A stretch of DNA of 10,249 nt from Methanobrevibacter sp. Lineage in GTDB: Archaea > Methanobacteriota > Methanobacteria > Methanobacteriales > Methanobacteriaceae. The stretch is taken from NCBI GenBank assembly GCA_016838945.1, contig JADLKP010000060.1, forward strand, positions 1 through 10,249. Direction: 5' to 3'. A program made the position numbers and the translations under genes. This document shows positions 1 to 6,418 of this stretch, in pieces (the stretch's first letter is position 1; each line of letters opens with the position of its first letter). The notes below the pieces were generated by a model that saw only the letters and a program-made list of their open reading frames with translations, was not told where the DNA came from and searched no databases.

Positions 1-61
1 ATTTCTAATTTAAAAAAAATAAATAAATTTATAATATAGCACCACTAAATTAAATACTATA

Positions 62-89
62 TTATCAATTTAAGATAACAAATTGATAA
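62..89. repeat. 10-bp inverted repeat upstream of the surface-protein promoter
   Basis: The arms TTATCAATTT (62-71) and AAATTGATAA (80-89) are perfect reverse complements around an 8-base spacer. A second perfect 9-bp pair, ATAATATAG (31-39) and CTATATTAT (57-65), overlaps its left edge. They lie just upstream of the likely TATA box at 108-117, so they could be a regulator site. In DNA this AT-rich such pairs also arise by chance, so the regulatory reading is weak. Confidence 0.35.
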
Positions 90-107
90 AAATTATTTTC
101 ATAAAAA

Positions 108-117
108 TTATAAAAAT
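108..117 (+). promoter_or_regulatory. Putative TATA box for the serine-rich surface protein
   Basis: TTATAAAAAT lies about 40 bases before the GTG start at 154. An archaeal transcript starting about 25 bases downstream would have a leader of roughly 20 bases, enough to hold the ribosome-binding site at 142-149. Several other A/T-rich runs nearby could also serve, so the exact box is uncertain. Confidence 0.35.
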
Positions 118-153
118 TATAGAAATCTTTTTTAAATTAAAAGAGGTGGAAAT

Positions 154-705
154 GTGGACAATACAGGCATACTTATTTCTGTGGTAATCGTTTTATGTAT
201 TGCTGCTGGAGTAACTGCATATGGATTAACAAACGATAGCAATACTGTTTTCAATGATCTTTCAGGATTTACACCTGATGAACAAGGAAACACCGGTATT
301 GGAAATAACTCTACAGGTTTAGATGGAAGTGGAGCCACTGGAGATTCTTCTGGAACCAGTGCAAGCAGTGGAACCAGTAGTTCTAGCTCAAGCAGTAGCT
401 CAAGCTCAAGCTCAAGTTCAAGTTCTTCCGAACATCACAATGTAAGCCCTGAAAAAGCTAAAAGAATAGCTCAAGCTGCAGGATGGGAAGGCTGCTGGTG
501 TTACAGTGTCAAATACAACCCTAATGGATACTACACTTGTCTCTTAAAAGACTCTCACGGCCGTACCGGTTATGTACTTGTTGGATCTGGTACTGGAACC
601 ATCTTGGAAGGTGCATTCAGTGAGGAAGTAGTGCCAGAGGCTACTGATGATGGCAATTCAACTGACTCTGATACAGGTAACGAAACCAGTGAAAGCAGCC
701 AATAG
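154..705 (+). CDS. Membrane-anchored serine-rich protein with PepSY-like C-terminus
   Basis: A 183-residue protein of unknown function, probably exposed on the cell surface. Residues 5-24 are a hydrophobic segment that can act as a signal anchor. Residues 25-70 are rich in Gly, Ser, Thr and Asn. Residues 75-92 are an unbroken run of 18 serines, a typical flexible stalk. Residues 97-155 look like one PepSY-type repeat: a helix starting SPEKAKRIAQAA, a strand ending in GYYTCLL and a closing GYVLVGSGTGTILEG. Four cysteines are present (15, 114, 116, 129), and C114-W-C116 could pair with C129. The tail is acidic and Ser/Thr-rich. The GTG start is chosen because AGGTG (145-149 region) precedes it at the same spacing as the SD of comD, comE and comA. 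Small proteins of this build are common in gut Methanobrevibacter as I know them; the PepSY assignment is by pattern only. Confidence 0.8.
   Translation: MDNTGILISVVIVLCIAAGVTAYGLTNDSNTVFNDLSGFTPDEQGNTGIGNNSTGLDGSGATGDSSGTSASSGTSSSSSSSSSSSSSSSSSSEHHNVSPEKAKRIAQAAGWEGCWCYSVKYNPNGYYTCLLKDSHGRTGYVLVGSGTGTILEGAFSEEVVPEATDDGNSTDSDTGNETSESSQ
375..430 (+). repeat. Serine-codon microsatellite (AGCTCA-type) in the stalk
   Basis: The polyserine stalk is encoded by AGC, AGT, TCA and TCT codons, with a core of tandem AGCTCA/AGTTCA hexamers around 403-425. Six-base units keep frame when they expand or contract, so the stalk length can vary between strains without breaking the gene. Confidence 0.7.
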
Positions 706-714
706 AGAATAAAA

Positions 715-757
715 AAATTAAATTATTAATTTAATTTAATTTTTATTATTTTTTAAA
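715..757 (+). terminator. AT-only hairpin and T-rich tail after the surface-protein gene
   Basis: AAATTAAATTA (715-725) and TAATTTAATTT (727-737) are perfect reverse complements, giving about a 9-bp stem once a loop is allowed. A T-rich stretch ending in TTTTTT follows to about 754. Archaea often terminate at oligo-T runs alone, so the tract is the stronger part of the signal. Confidence 0.5.
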
Positions 758-849
758 ATTTAATTTTTAAACATATAAAAAATAATCCTAATTTTATTTT
801 AACATTTTTAAAATGGACATAATAAAAAAAGATTGGATTTACCAATACT

Positions 850-857
850 TTTATATA
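850..857 (+). promoter_or_regulatory. Putative TATA box for tRNA-Arg(TCT)
   Basis: TTTATATA is centred about 37 bases before the mature 5' end of the tRNA at 891. That places the transcript start roughly 10-12 bases upstream of the tRNA, leaving a short leader for RNase P. The second tRNA has a TATA-like TCTAAAAATA (1001-1010) at nearly the same distance. Confidence 0.5.
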
Positions 858-890
858 TCATAATAAACATAATATTAAATGTTGTATATA

Positions 891-966
<76 letters not shown>

Positions 967-1015
967 CTATTACTATTTTTTATTTATTTTTAACACATAT
1001 TCTAAAAATAGACTA

Positions 1016-1031
1016 CTTAAGATATCTTAAG
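1016..1031. repeat. Perfect 16-base palindrome before tRNA-Arg(CCT)
   Basis: CTTAAGATATCTTAAG is its own reverse complement over all 16 bases. It sits between the TATA-like element at 1001-1010 and the mature tRNA start at 1045, so it would overlap or abut the transcription start. It could be an operator for a dimeric repressor or, if transcribed, a small 6-bp hairpin in the leader. Confidence 0.6.
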
Positions 1032-1044
1032 CAGTTGATCATAT

Positions 1045-1119
1045 AGGCTTGTAGCCCAGTTTGGATAAGGCGTTAGACTCCTAATCTAAAGACCGCGGGT
1101 TCAAATCCCGCCAAGCCTG
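1045..1119 (+). tRNA. tRNA-Arg, anticodon CCT
   Basis: The acceptor stem AGGCTTG (1045-1051) pairs fully with CAAGCCT (1112-1118), and the discriminator is G1119 with no encoded CCA. The anticodon stem TTAGA (1073-1077) pairs with TCTAA (1085-1089) around the loop CTCCTAA, so the anticodon is CCT at 1080-1082, reading AGG. The T arm is GCGGG-TTCAAAT-CCCGC (1095-1111). It lies 80 bases after a tRNA for the sister arginine codon AGA, so the two together serve the AGR box. No intron is present. Confidence 0.97.
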
Positions 1120-1120
1120 C

Positions 1121-1126
1121 TTTTTT
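1121..1126 (+). terminator. Oligo-T terminator after tRNA-Arg(CCT)
   Basis: Six T residues begin two bases after the discriminator base, the usual position and form of an archaeal tRNA terminator. Confidence 0.6.
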
Positions 1127-1170
1127 ATACTGTTTTTAGAAAAAGAACTGTTTTATTAAATTAAAATCTG

Positions 1171-1245
1171 TATTTTAAAAAAATTATTTTTACTAATAAA
1201 AAGTTATATTTTAAAAAAAAACTATTTTTACTAAATAAAAATTTA
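1171..1245. repeat. Imperfect AT-rich tandem repeat
   Basis: Two copies of a 36-39 base unit lie side by side. Each runs TATTTT, an A run, then TATTTTTACTAA and an A-rich end (1171-1206 and 1207-1245). The copies differ by small insertions in the A tracts. This is intergenic DNA between the tRNAs and the 3' end of the PHP gene. Most likely it is slippage-driven low-complexity sequence, and the T-rich minus-strand counterpart may help end PHP transcription. Confidence 0.5.
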
Positions 1246-1281
1246 TAATTTAAAATAATAAGTAATTCAAAATAAAAAAAA

Positions 1282-2472
1282 TCAGAAATTATCAAGAGTA
1301 ATTATCTTCTCTTTCTTTTCCTCTTTTTTCAAATCCTCAGCAAAGGATATTTCACCGTATTTGCCCCCGCCACCTGGAACAACATTCAATGTCTTGTTTC
1401 TGAATCCCTCTATTCCAAGAGCAACCTTATCATCAATTTTTGCAATATCCTCCAAAGGAACATTGATTAGGACATCAATTTCAGGACCATATGCATCAAT
1501 CAGCTTTTGCCAAACACCCTGAACTGTCTTAGTTGTTACTCCCTTATCGTAAATCATGCTTATTATCTCTGCAAGAGGCATCAGATGAACATAGGGAGGC
1601 CTATGGCTTGGATGAAGAGGTTCCTTATAATCTGCGATTTCACTGATTCTGAAATCCACCCCTTTCTTGACTCTTCCACCACAGGAACATCTCATGCCGT
1701 TTGATTTTGCAAGATCAGGGTCAATGATCTTATAGCATTTTGTGCATGCAGTCATATGATACTTTCCTAAATTCGGAAGCAAACCGTAATTTGCCTTGAC
1801 TGTCTTATGCTTCAATGCATTTTGAAGGGAGGTGTATGAAATGTCCTCCATTCCTATCTGATTGAATTCCCTACCTAACCTATGAGGCCATGGAGAATGA
1901 GCATCAGAATTGGTTAAGAATACAAAATCAGACAATTCCTTTACGGTATCTGCCATATCAGTATCTGCAGACAATCCAAGTTCAACAAAATCCGGCTTTT
2001 TCCCATAACAGTCATAAATGCTGTCATAGGTCTTGTACATTCCAGTCCAAGGAGTGAATGAATGGGCAGGCCCGATCATGCAGTCATACTCTTTTACAAG
2101 CTCGAAAAGCTCAGCTCCACTTAATGGACTTCTTGGTCTCCCATCAATGAACTTGTTGGGTGAAACCAATTTTTGGGAAAGTTCACGGGCAACATCAATA
2201 TCCGGAATGATGATTACATGATGAATCTTATGTTGCGCTTCAATCTCTGTTGTCAAGATGAAATCACAATCCTTGTGGGAGTATATTCCATCCCCCTTAT
2301 ACTCAGTGCTTTCTTCTACAATATCCAGCCATTTAGGATGCAAGGCGTCTCCAGTACCAACTAAGTCCAATCCCTTTTCACGGGATTTTGGAGCTATATT
2401 GTTTATCACCATATCCTTTGAAGTGGCTGCTGAAAAGCAACTGTGAGTGTGTAAATCTGCATTGACCAACAT
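1282..2472 (-). CDS. PHP-family phosphoesterase with zinc ribbon (TIGR00375/COG1379 type)
   Basis: A 396-residue protein of the PHP metal-dependent hydrolase superfamily. Metal-site motifs are visible in order: H8-x-H10 in ADLHTHS, GTGD at 39-42 with H45, E76, H137 and SDAH at 189-192. A zinc ribbon follows, with C243-x2-C246 and C262-x-C264. The part after residue 280 contains the family stretch HPSHRPPYVHLMPLAEII. The substrate is not known; bacterial members of this family can be joined to a UvrD-type helicase, which hints at DNA repair, but that is an inference. The lysine-rich C-terminus ends in TLDNF, like a PCNA-interacting peptide. The ATG start begins directly at the family's usual N-terminus and has no ribosome-binding site, which fits a leaderless mRNA. 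The gene stands alone, diverging from comD. Confidence 0.88.
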   Translation of the reverse strand: MLVNADLHTHSCFSAATSKDMVINNIAPKSREKGLDLVGTGDALHPKWLDIVEESTEYKGDGIYSHKDCDFILTTEIEAQHKIHHVIIIPDIDVARELSQKLVSPNKFIDGRPRSPLSGAELFELVKEYDCMIGPAHSFTPWTGMYKTYDSIYDCYGKKPDFVELGLSADTDMADTVKELSDFVFLTNSDAHSPWPHRLGREFNQIGMEDISYTSLQNALKHKTVKANYGLLPNLGKYHMTACTKCYKIIDPDLAKSNGMRCSCGGRVKKGVDFRISEIADYKEPLHPSHRPPYVHLMPLAEIISMIYDKGVTTKTVQGVWQKLIDAYGPEIDVLINVPLEDIAKIDDKVALGIEGFRNKTLNVVPGGGGKYGEISFAEDLKKEEKKEKIITLDNF

Positions 2473-2494
2473 ATAATAATCATTTTAATTTTTT

Positions 2495-2502
2495 AGTATA
2501 AA
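2495..2502 (-). promoter_or_regulatory. TATA box of the PHP gene, placed for a leaderless transcript
   Basis: On the minus strand TTTATACT is centred about 26 bases before the A of the ATG at 2472. Archaeal transcription begins about that far downstream of the TATA centre, so the mRNA would start at or next to the start codon. No GGTGA-like sequence lies between the box and the ATG. Confidence 0.5.
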
Positions 2503-2819
2503 TAATTTTAAACAAGAAAATTGAAAAATCATTTATTACTTATTTAAATAATGCCTTAACATTGCTTATGTTGTTTTATTTTATATCTATAAAACAATTA
2601 GGGTCATTTTTTATAAATATAAGTTCTTATTATATTAAACAAATATTAAAAACTTTACATTATCGATTCTAATCAATTGGTTGTGTTGTTTTCGTTTAAT
2701 AGGTAAAAAACATTAAATGGGGTGGTTGATATACGGTTCATACACATTGAATCAAAAAATGATATTTTTGAAAGATAGTCAAATATTCATGAAAAATATA
2801 AACCATTACTTGATAACTT

Positions 2820-2852
2820 TTTGTTTAAACAAATTATCATTGATTAATCAAT
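2820..2852. promoter_or_regulatory. Twin perfect 14-base palindromes upstream of comDE
   Basis: TTTGTTTAAACAAA (2820-2833) and ATTGATTAATCAAT (2839-2852) are each identical to their own reverse complement. Their centres are 19 bases apart, close to two helical turns. They end about 25 bases before the comDE TATA box. This arrangement suits two regulator dimers binding on one face of the DNA just upstream of the promoter. No regulator is identified. Confidence 0.45.
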
Positions 2853-2876
2853 AAAAAATTCTTCAATACTATTAAT

Positions 2877-2884
2877 TTTAAATA
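2877..2884 (+). promoter_or_regulatory. Putative TATA box of comDE
   Basis: TTTAAATA is centred about 50 bases before the comD start. A transcript starting near 2907 would have a leader of about 23 bases containing the AAGTGAT ribosome-binding site at 2920-2926. Confidence 0.5.
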
Positions 2885-2929
2885 CTTTTAAAACAAATTA
2901 AATTAACATAGAAAAATTGAAGTGATATG

Positions 2930-3421
2930 ATGGATAGTACCATAGCTATTTATAAAGGACTTAAGGATATTGGTATAGATTTTATCGTTAGCGTTCCTTG
3001 TGTTAATTTATCCAAATTATTAAATAAAATAAATGAAGATGAGGATATTATTCATGTTCCAGTTACACGTGAAGAGGAAGGAATTGGAATATGTGCAGGG
3101 GCTTATCTTGGAGGAAAGCGCCCAGCTATTTTAATGCAGAATTCAGGTCTTGGAAACTCAATCAATGCTTTAAAGTCATTAACCGAGTTGTATGAATTTC
3201 CATTGATTATGGTTATGAGCCATAGGGGAACTGATGGTGAAAACATTTGCGGTCAGGTTCCTATGGGGGTGTCCACTCCTAAAATATTGGATGCTATGAA
3301 TTTTAAGTATTTCAAGCCATCTAATCCTGAAGTAACATATGATAACATTTGCAAGTCTTGGGATTTGTCAGTTGAAGAAGGAAAGCCAGTCAGCATACTT
3401 TTAGAAATTAAATATTGGTGA
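2930..3421 (+). CDS. comD: Sulfopyruvate decarboxylase, alpha subunit
   Basis: ComD forms, with ComE, the thiamine-diphosphate enzyme that decarboxylates 3-sulfopyruvate to sulfoacetaldehyde in coenzyme M synthesis. This chain is the PYR half. It carries the family stretch VPVTREEEGIGICAGAYLGG (about residues 43-63), whose glutamates are placed to activate the thiamine ring, and LMQNSGLGNSINALKSLTELYE just after it. I recognise close similarity to the Methanocaldococcus jannaschii subunit, and the length (163-164 residues) is normal. Two ATG codons are adjacent (2927 and 2930). I choose the second because AAGTGAT at 2920-2926 then sits three bases before it, as for comE and comA. The stop is 39 bases before comE, so the two are co-transcribed. 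The other half of the active site comes from ComE. Confidence 0.95.
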   Translation: MDSTIAIYKGLKDIGIDFIVSVPCVNLSKLLNKINEDEDIIHVPVTREEEGIGICAGAYLGGKRPAILMQNSGLGNSINALKSLTELYEFPLIMVMSHRGTDGENICGQVPMGVSTPKILDAMNFKYFKPSNPEVTYDNICKSWDLSVEEGKPVSILLEIKYW

Positions 3422-3450
3422 TGAATCAAAGTATGCTTTAGAATGAATTT

Positions 3451-3460
3451 TGGTGATAAT
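3451..3460 (+). promoter_or_regulatory. Ribosome-binding site that fixes the comE start
   Basis: TGGTGATAAT ends directly at the ATG of 3461, giving GGTGAT plus a three-base spacer. The upstream in-frame ATG at 3443 has no such site, so translation more likely begins at 3461. Confidence 0.7.
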
Positions 3461-4000
3461 ATGGCAAGATATGAAGCTATTAGGGATATAATGGAAAGTA
3501 TAGAAGATGAGTTGGTTGTTTGCAATATTGGTTTTCCATCCAGAGAATTATATGAGATTAACGATAGGGATAAAAACTTTTATATGATTGGATCAATGGG
3601 TCTTGCATCATCCATTGGACTTGGGCTTGCTTTAGCTAAACCCAATATCGATGTTGTTGTTATTGATGGTGATGGTTCCCTTTTAATGAATATGGGTTCA
3701 CTTGTAACTGTTTTTGCTAATGGCCCATCTAATTTAACTTGGATTGTAATTGACAATGGAGCATATGGTTCAACTGGAAATCAGTATACCTATGCTCAGG
3801 TAATTGACTTGGTTGACATTGCAAAAAGTGTCGGATTTAAGGATAGTCATGACTTTAAGGATATTGACTTGAAGGAAATCATAAAAAGTGAGGATGCAAG
3901 TTTTATTGTCTATAGGACAGAAGCAGGTAATTCTAAAGCCCCAATAATTGATTTAGATCCAATATCAATTAAAAAAAGGTTTATGAGGGCAATTGATTAA
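3461..4000 (+). CDS. comE: Sulfopyruvate decarboxylase, beta subunit
   Basis: ComE supplies the thiamine-pyrophosphate-binding half of sulfopyruvate decarboxylase. From the ATG at 3461 the protein has 179 residues. The cofactor motif is GDGS at 70-73 followed about 25 residues later by IDNGAYGSTGNQ (97-108), which holds the Mg2+/diphosphate-binding Asn. FYMIGSMGLASSIGLGLA (40-57) is also characteristic. These segments match the M. jannaschii subunit closely. A frame six codons longer (3443) is possible but lacks a ribosome-binding site. The gene follows comD by 39 bases and ends in T-rich sequence before the convergent hdrA gene. comB and comC, which act between ComA and ComDE, are not in the window. 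Confidence 0.95.
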   Translation: MARYEAIRDIMESIEDELVVCNIGFPSRELYEINDRDKNFYMIGSMGLASSIGLGLALAKPNIDVVVIDGDGSLLMNMGSLVTVFANGPSNLTWIVIDNGAYGSTGNQYTYAQVIDLVDIAKSVGFKDSHDFKDIDLKEIIKSEDASFIVYRTEAGNSKAPIIDLDPISIKKRFMRAID

Positions 4001-4059
4001 ATTAGAATAATTTAAATATTAAAAATTATTTTTTTAATAATTTAGTTTAAAAAGTAAAA

Positions 4060-4085
4060 AAATGAGATATTTTTCTATCTCATTT
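4060..4085. terminator. Bidirectional terminator between comE and hdrA
   Basis: AAATGAGATA (4060-4069) and TATCTCATTT (4076-4085) form a perfect 10-bp stem with a six-base loop. On the minus strand the stem is followed by TTTTTACTTTTT, a good oligo-U tail for the hdr operon. On the plus strand, transcripts from comE first meet the T run at 4027-4035 and then this hairpin, which lies in a 111-base gap between convergent genes. Confidence 0.65.
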
Positions 4086-4111
4086 CTTCAATGTTTATTT
4101 TTATTTGGTTT

Positions 4112-6418
4112 TTACTCAGTTTCATCCAATTTTGCAATTTTAGCGTCAAATTCATTGAACTTGCGAGCGAGACCTGAGAAGTAAGGGATATAAACTTTTG
4201 AAAATGTTAATCTATTAGGATCTTCACCTAACTCTTCGAGCCTGTCTTTAACTCCTTGGATTTTTAGTTCCACTTCATCATACATCAAGTCTCCAGGAAA
4301 TTCGCCAATAAATACGCCGTCAGCCCCATTTTCAAGTGCATATCTGATGTGCCTTGGTCTAACACGGTTAACTGAAATAACCTTTATGATATGGATTGAT
4401 TCTGGGTAAGACAATCTATTGACACCAATATTGTCTGCTGCAGCATATCCTATATTATCTAAAAAGACTAGAATCACACGTTCTCCATCTTTCTTTTTAG
4501 ACAATATTCCTTTCATTGTAGCAAAAATCTTTTCATCAATATTTCCGTTTACTGTAATTGCATGCTGACTGCATCCTACAAGACATTTGCCACAGCCGGT
4601 ACAGCTCATTGGATCAATATAAATCTCATCATTTTGAATGCTCATGGATTTATATTTGCAACGATTAATGCATTCTCCACAGACAGCACATTTATCAGTA
4701 TCAATCTGTGCAATGAATGGCTCGATTTCCACACCACCATGATTGTATTCTGAAACCTTTGATGCAGCTGCTGTTGCTTGCATAATTGAATCGGTTATGT
4801 CCTTTGGCTCATGTGCAGTTCCACAAACGTAAATTCCTTGAACATCAGTTGCAACTGGCTTGATTTTCGGATGAGACTCTTTTATGAATCCATCTTCAGT
4901 AGTTCCTAAGTTTAAGATTTCTGCAATTTCTTTAGTTCCTTCAGATGGTTCCATTGCTGTAGATAAAACAACTAAATCCGCTTCAATTTCTATAAATTCC
5001 CCTTTAAGGGTGTCCTCTGTTCTGACAATGAGATTTCCTCCTTTTTTAACGACTTCTCCTGGACGGCCTCTTAGGAATCTTACTCCATTTTCTTGTATGT
5101 GCTTGTAGTATTTCTCAAACATTCCAGGAGTCCTTACATCAGTATAACAGATTAAAACATCGGTATCCGGATGCTTATGCTTAATGATATTTGCATTTTT
5201 CAAAGCTACAGTACAACATATTTTAGAGCAGTACTTATGTCCATCTGGCTTTTCATCCCTTGAACCTACACATTGTATCATCACAACACGCTTTGGAACT
5301 TTTCCGTTTGACCTTAGCAATTTGCCTTTTGTAGGGCCGTTAACTCCTATAATACGACCTAATTCTGACTGAGTGATAACATCTCTGAAAAGGGTGTATC
5401 CATATTCTGGACGTTTTTCCATATCATATAACTTATGCCCAGTTGCCACAATGACAGATCCAACTTGAAGAGGAATCCTTTCTTCCTTTTCCCTAAGATT
5501 GATGGCTCTCATTGAACATTCCTTAACACAATTTCCACATTTTATGCAATTGTCCATATCGATTACATATGATTCAGGATAAGATTGACCGAATGGCCTG
5601 TAAATTGCTTTGTGCATTGATAGGTTGTCATTCCAATCATTTGGAACTTCGACTTCACAGACTTCGGCACATTTTCCGCAGGCAATGCATTTTTCTGTAT
5701 CAACATATCTTGGAGACTTCTCTAATATTAAATTATATGTTCCTGCTCTTCTTTTAGCTTCAATGACCTTAGTATTTGTCAAGACATCGATATTCTCATT
5801 CCAAACAAGTTCATTCAATATTGGATTCAAAAGGCACATTCCACATTCTTCAGCAATCTTTACTGGTGAGAATACCTTTCCTATCTTTGCCATATGTCCT
5901 CCAATTGAAGGGGATTGCTCAATAAGAGTTACTTTTGTTCCTTGTTTTGCAAGAGATAATGCAGCGTTCATTCCAGCTATTCCACCTCCAATTACTGCCG
6001 TTTCTGTAGGTGTTTGGCAATATATTGGGTCAACAGCATCTGATTGTTTTACCTTTTCAATTGAAGCATTTATCAAGGCAATGGCTTTGTCTGTTGCCTT
6101 TTCCTTATCGGAGTGAACCCATGAACACTGTTCACGAATGTTTGCCATGTCCATTAGATACGGATTCAAAGGCTTTATATAGTCTTGGAAGGTCTTTTCA
6201 TGAGATATAGGGGAACATGCAGCAACTACAACCCGATCAAGGCCAATATCAAATATTGCATCACGTATTATTTTGCATCCATTAAGTGAGCATAGGTTTT
6301 CAAATTGTCCAATGAATTCAACATCCAATTCTTCCCTCACCTTATTCAAATCAACCGTATCTGCAATGTTTCCTCCACATTCACAAAGGAATACTCCAAC
6401 TTTTAAATCATCTCTCAT
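4112..6418 (-). CDS. hdrA: HdrA-like flavoprotein fused to a cysteine-less MvhD domain
   Basis: HdrA is the FAD- and iron-sulfur-containing core of heterodisulfide reductase complexes, where it can bifurcate electrons between ferredoxin and the HdrBC branch. This 768-residue protein has the HdrA N-terminal domain (LCECGGNI, C12 and C14). The FAD Rossmann motif VIGGGIAG is at 142-149 and a CVGSR...YCSKICC cysteine cluster at 383-402. Four ferredoxin-type 4Fe-4S motifs start at C244, C291, C577 and C606, each CX2CX2CX3C. Residues 645-768 resemble MvhD, the hydrogenase subunit that passes electrons into HdrA, as in known HdrA-MvhD fusions. The MvhD part keeps the fold-type residues (GADGVFIGEFPGD) but has no cysteines, so it should bind no 2Fe-2S cluster. 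A strong GGAGGTTA site lies before the ATG, which overlaps the hdrB stop by four bases. It is last in the run, before the terminator at 4060-4085. HdrA homology is certain; the electron donor is not. Confidence 0.92.
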   Translation of the reverse strand: MRDDLKVGVFLCECGGNIADTVDLNKVREELDVEFIGQFENLCSLNGCKIIRDAIFDIGLDRVVVAACSPISHEKTFQDYIKPLNPYLMDMANIREQCSWVHSDKEKATDKAIALINASIEKVKQSDAVDPIYCQTPTETAVIGGGIAGMNAALSLAKQGTKVTLIEQSPSIGGHMAKIGKVFSPVKIAEECGMCLLNPILNELVWNENIDVLTNTKVIEAKRRAGTYNLILEKSPRYVDTEKCIACGKCAEVCEVEVPNDWNDNLSMHKAIYRPFGQSYPESYVIDMDNCIKCGNCVKECSMRAINLREKEERIPLQVGSVIVATGHKLYDMEKRPEYGYTLFRDVITQSELGRIIGVNGPTKGKLLRSNGKVPKRVVMIQCVGSRDEKPDGHKYCSKICCTVALKNANIIKHKHPDTDVLICYTDVRTPGMFEKYYKHIQENGVRFLRGRPGEVVKKGGNLIVRTEDTLKGEFIEIEADLVVLSTAMEPSEGTKEIAEILNLGTTEDGFIKESHPKIKPVATDVQGIYVCGTAHEPKDITDSIMQATAAASKVSEYNHGGVEIEPFIAQIDTDKCAVCGECINRCKYKSMSIQNDEIYIDPMSCTGCGKCLVGCSQHAITVNGNIDEKIFATMKGILSKKKDGERVILVFLDNIGYAAADNIGVNRLSYPESIHIIKVISVNRVRPRHIRYALENGADGVFIGEFPGDLMYDEVELKIQGVKDRLEELGEDPNRLTFSKVYIPYFSGLARKFNEFDAKIAKLDETE

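Larger units (their letters stand above)
2473..2926. other. Intergenic region between the PHP gene and comD, with possible decayed coding DNA
   Basis: This 454-base stretch holds two outward promoters and two palindromes, listed separately. I see no confident gene. Two plus-strand frames are unusually open for such AT-rich sequence: 2502-2669 (56 codons, no good start) and 2707-2844 (about 46 codons, broken by an in-frame TAG at 2776-2778). The second reads as a balanced hydrophilic peptide on both sides of the TAG, including IHIESKNDIFE and HEKYKPLLDNFLFKQ, and might be a remnant of a lost gene. I do not recognise a family. Confidence 0.35.

Noticed and set aside
1171..1245. CRISPR-like array
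   Set aside because: There are only two imperfect AT-rich copies with no unique spacers and no cas genes nearby.
2776..2778. Read-through of the TAG as pyrrolysine
   Set aside because: No pyrrolysine genes are seen, the window's TAG codons end ordinary genes (such as comA and the surface protein), and the frame is probably not functional.
2717..2854. A 45-codon plus-strand frame starting ATGGGG
   Set aside because: It lacks a good ribosome-binding site and has the composition of translated AT-rich DNA; the alternative frame discussed as a remnant looks more protein-like.
3253..3525. A 90-codon minus-strand open frame
   Set aside because: It lies antisense to the end of comD and start of comE, both of which are clearly real.
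5610..6116. A 168-codon plus-strand open frame
   Set aside because: It is entirely antisense to the FAD and ferredoxin region of hdrA, which has strong family motifs; it has no ribosome-binding site and no recognisable protein.
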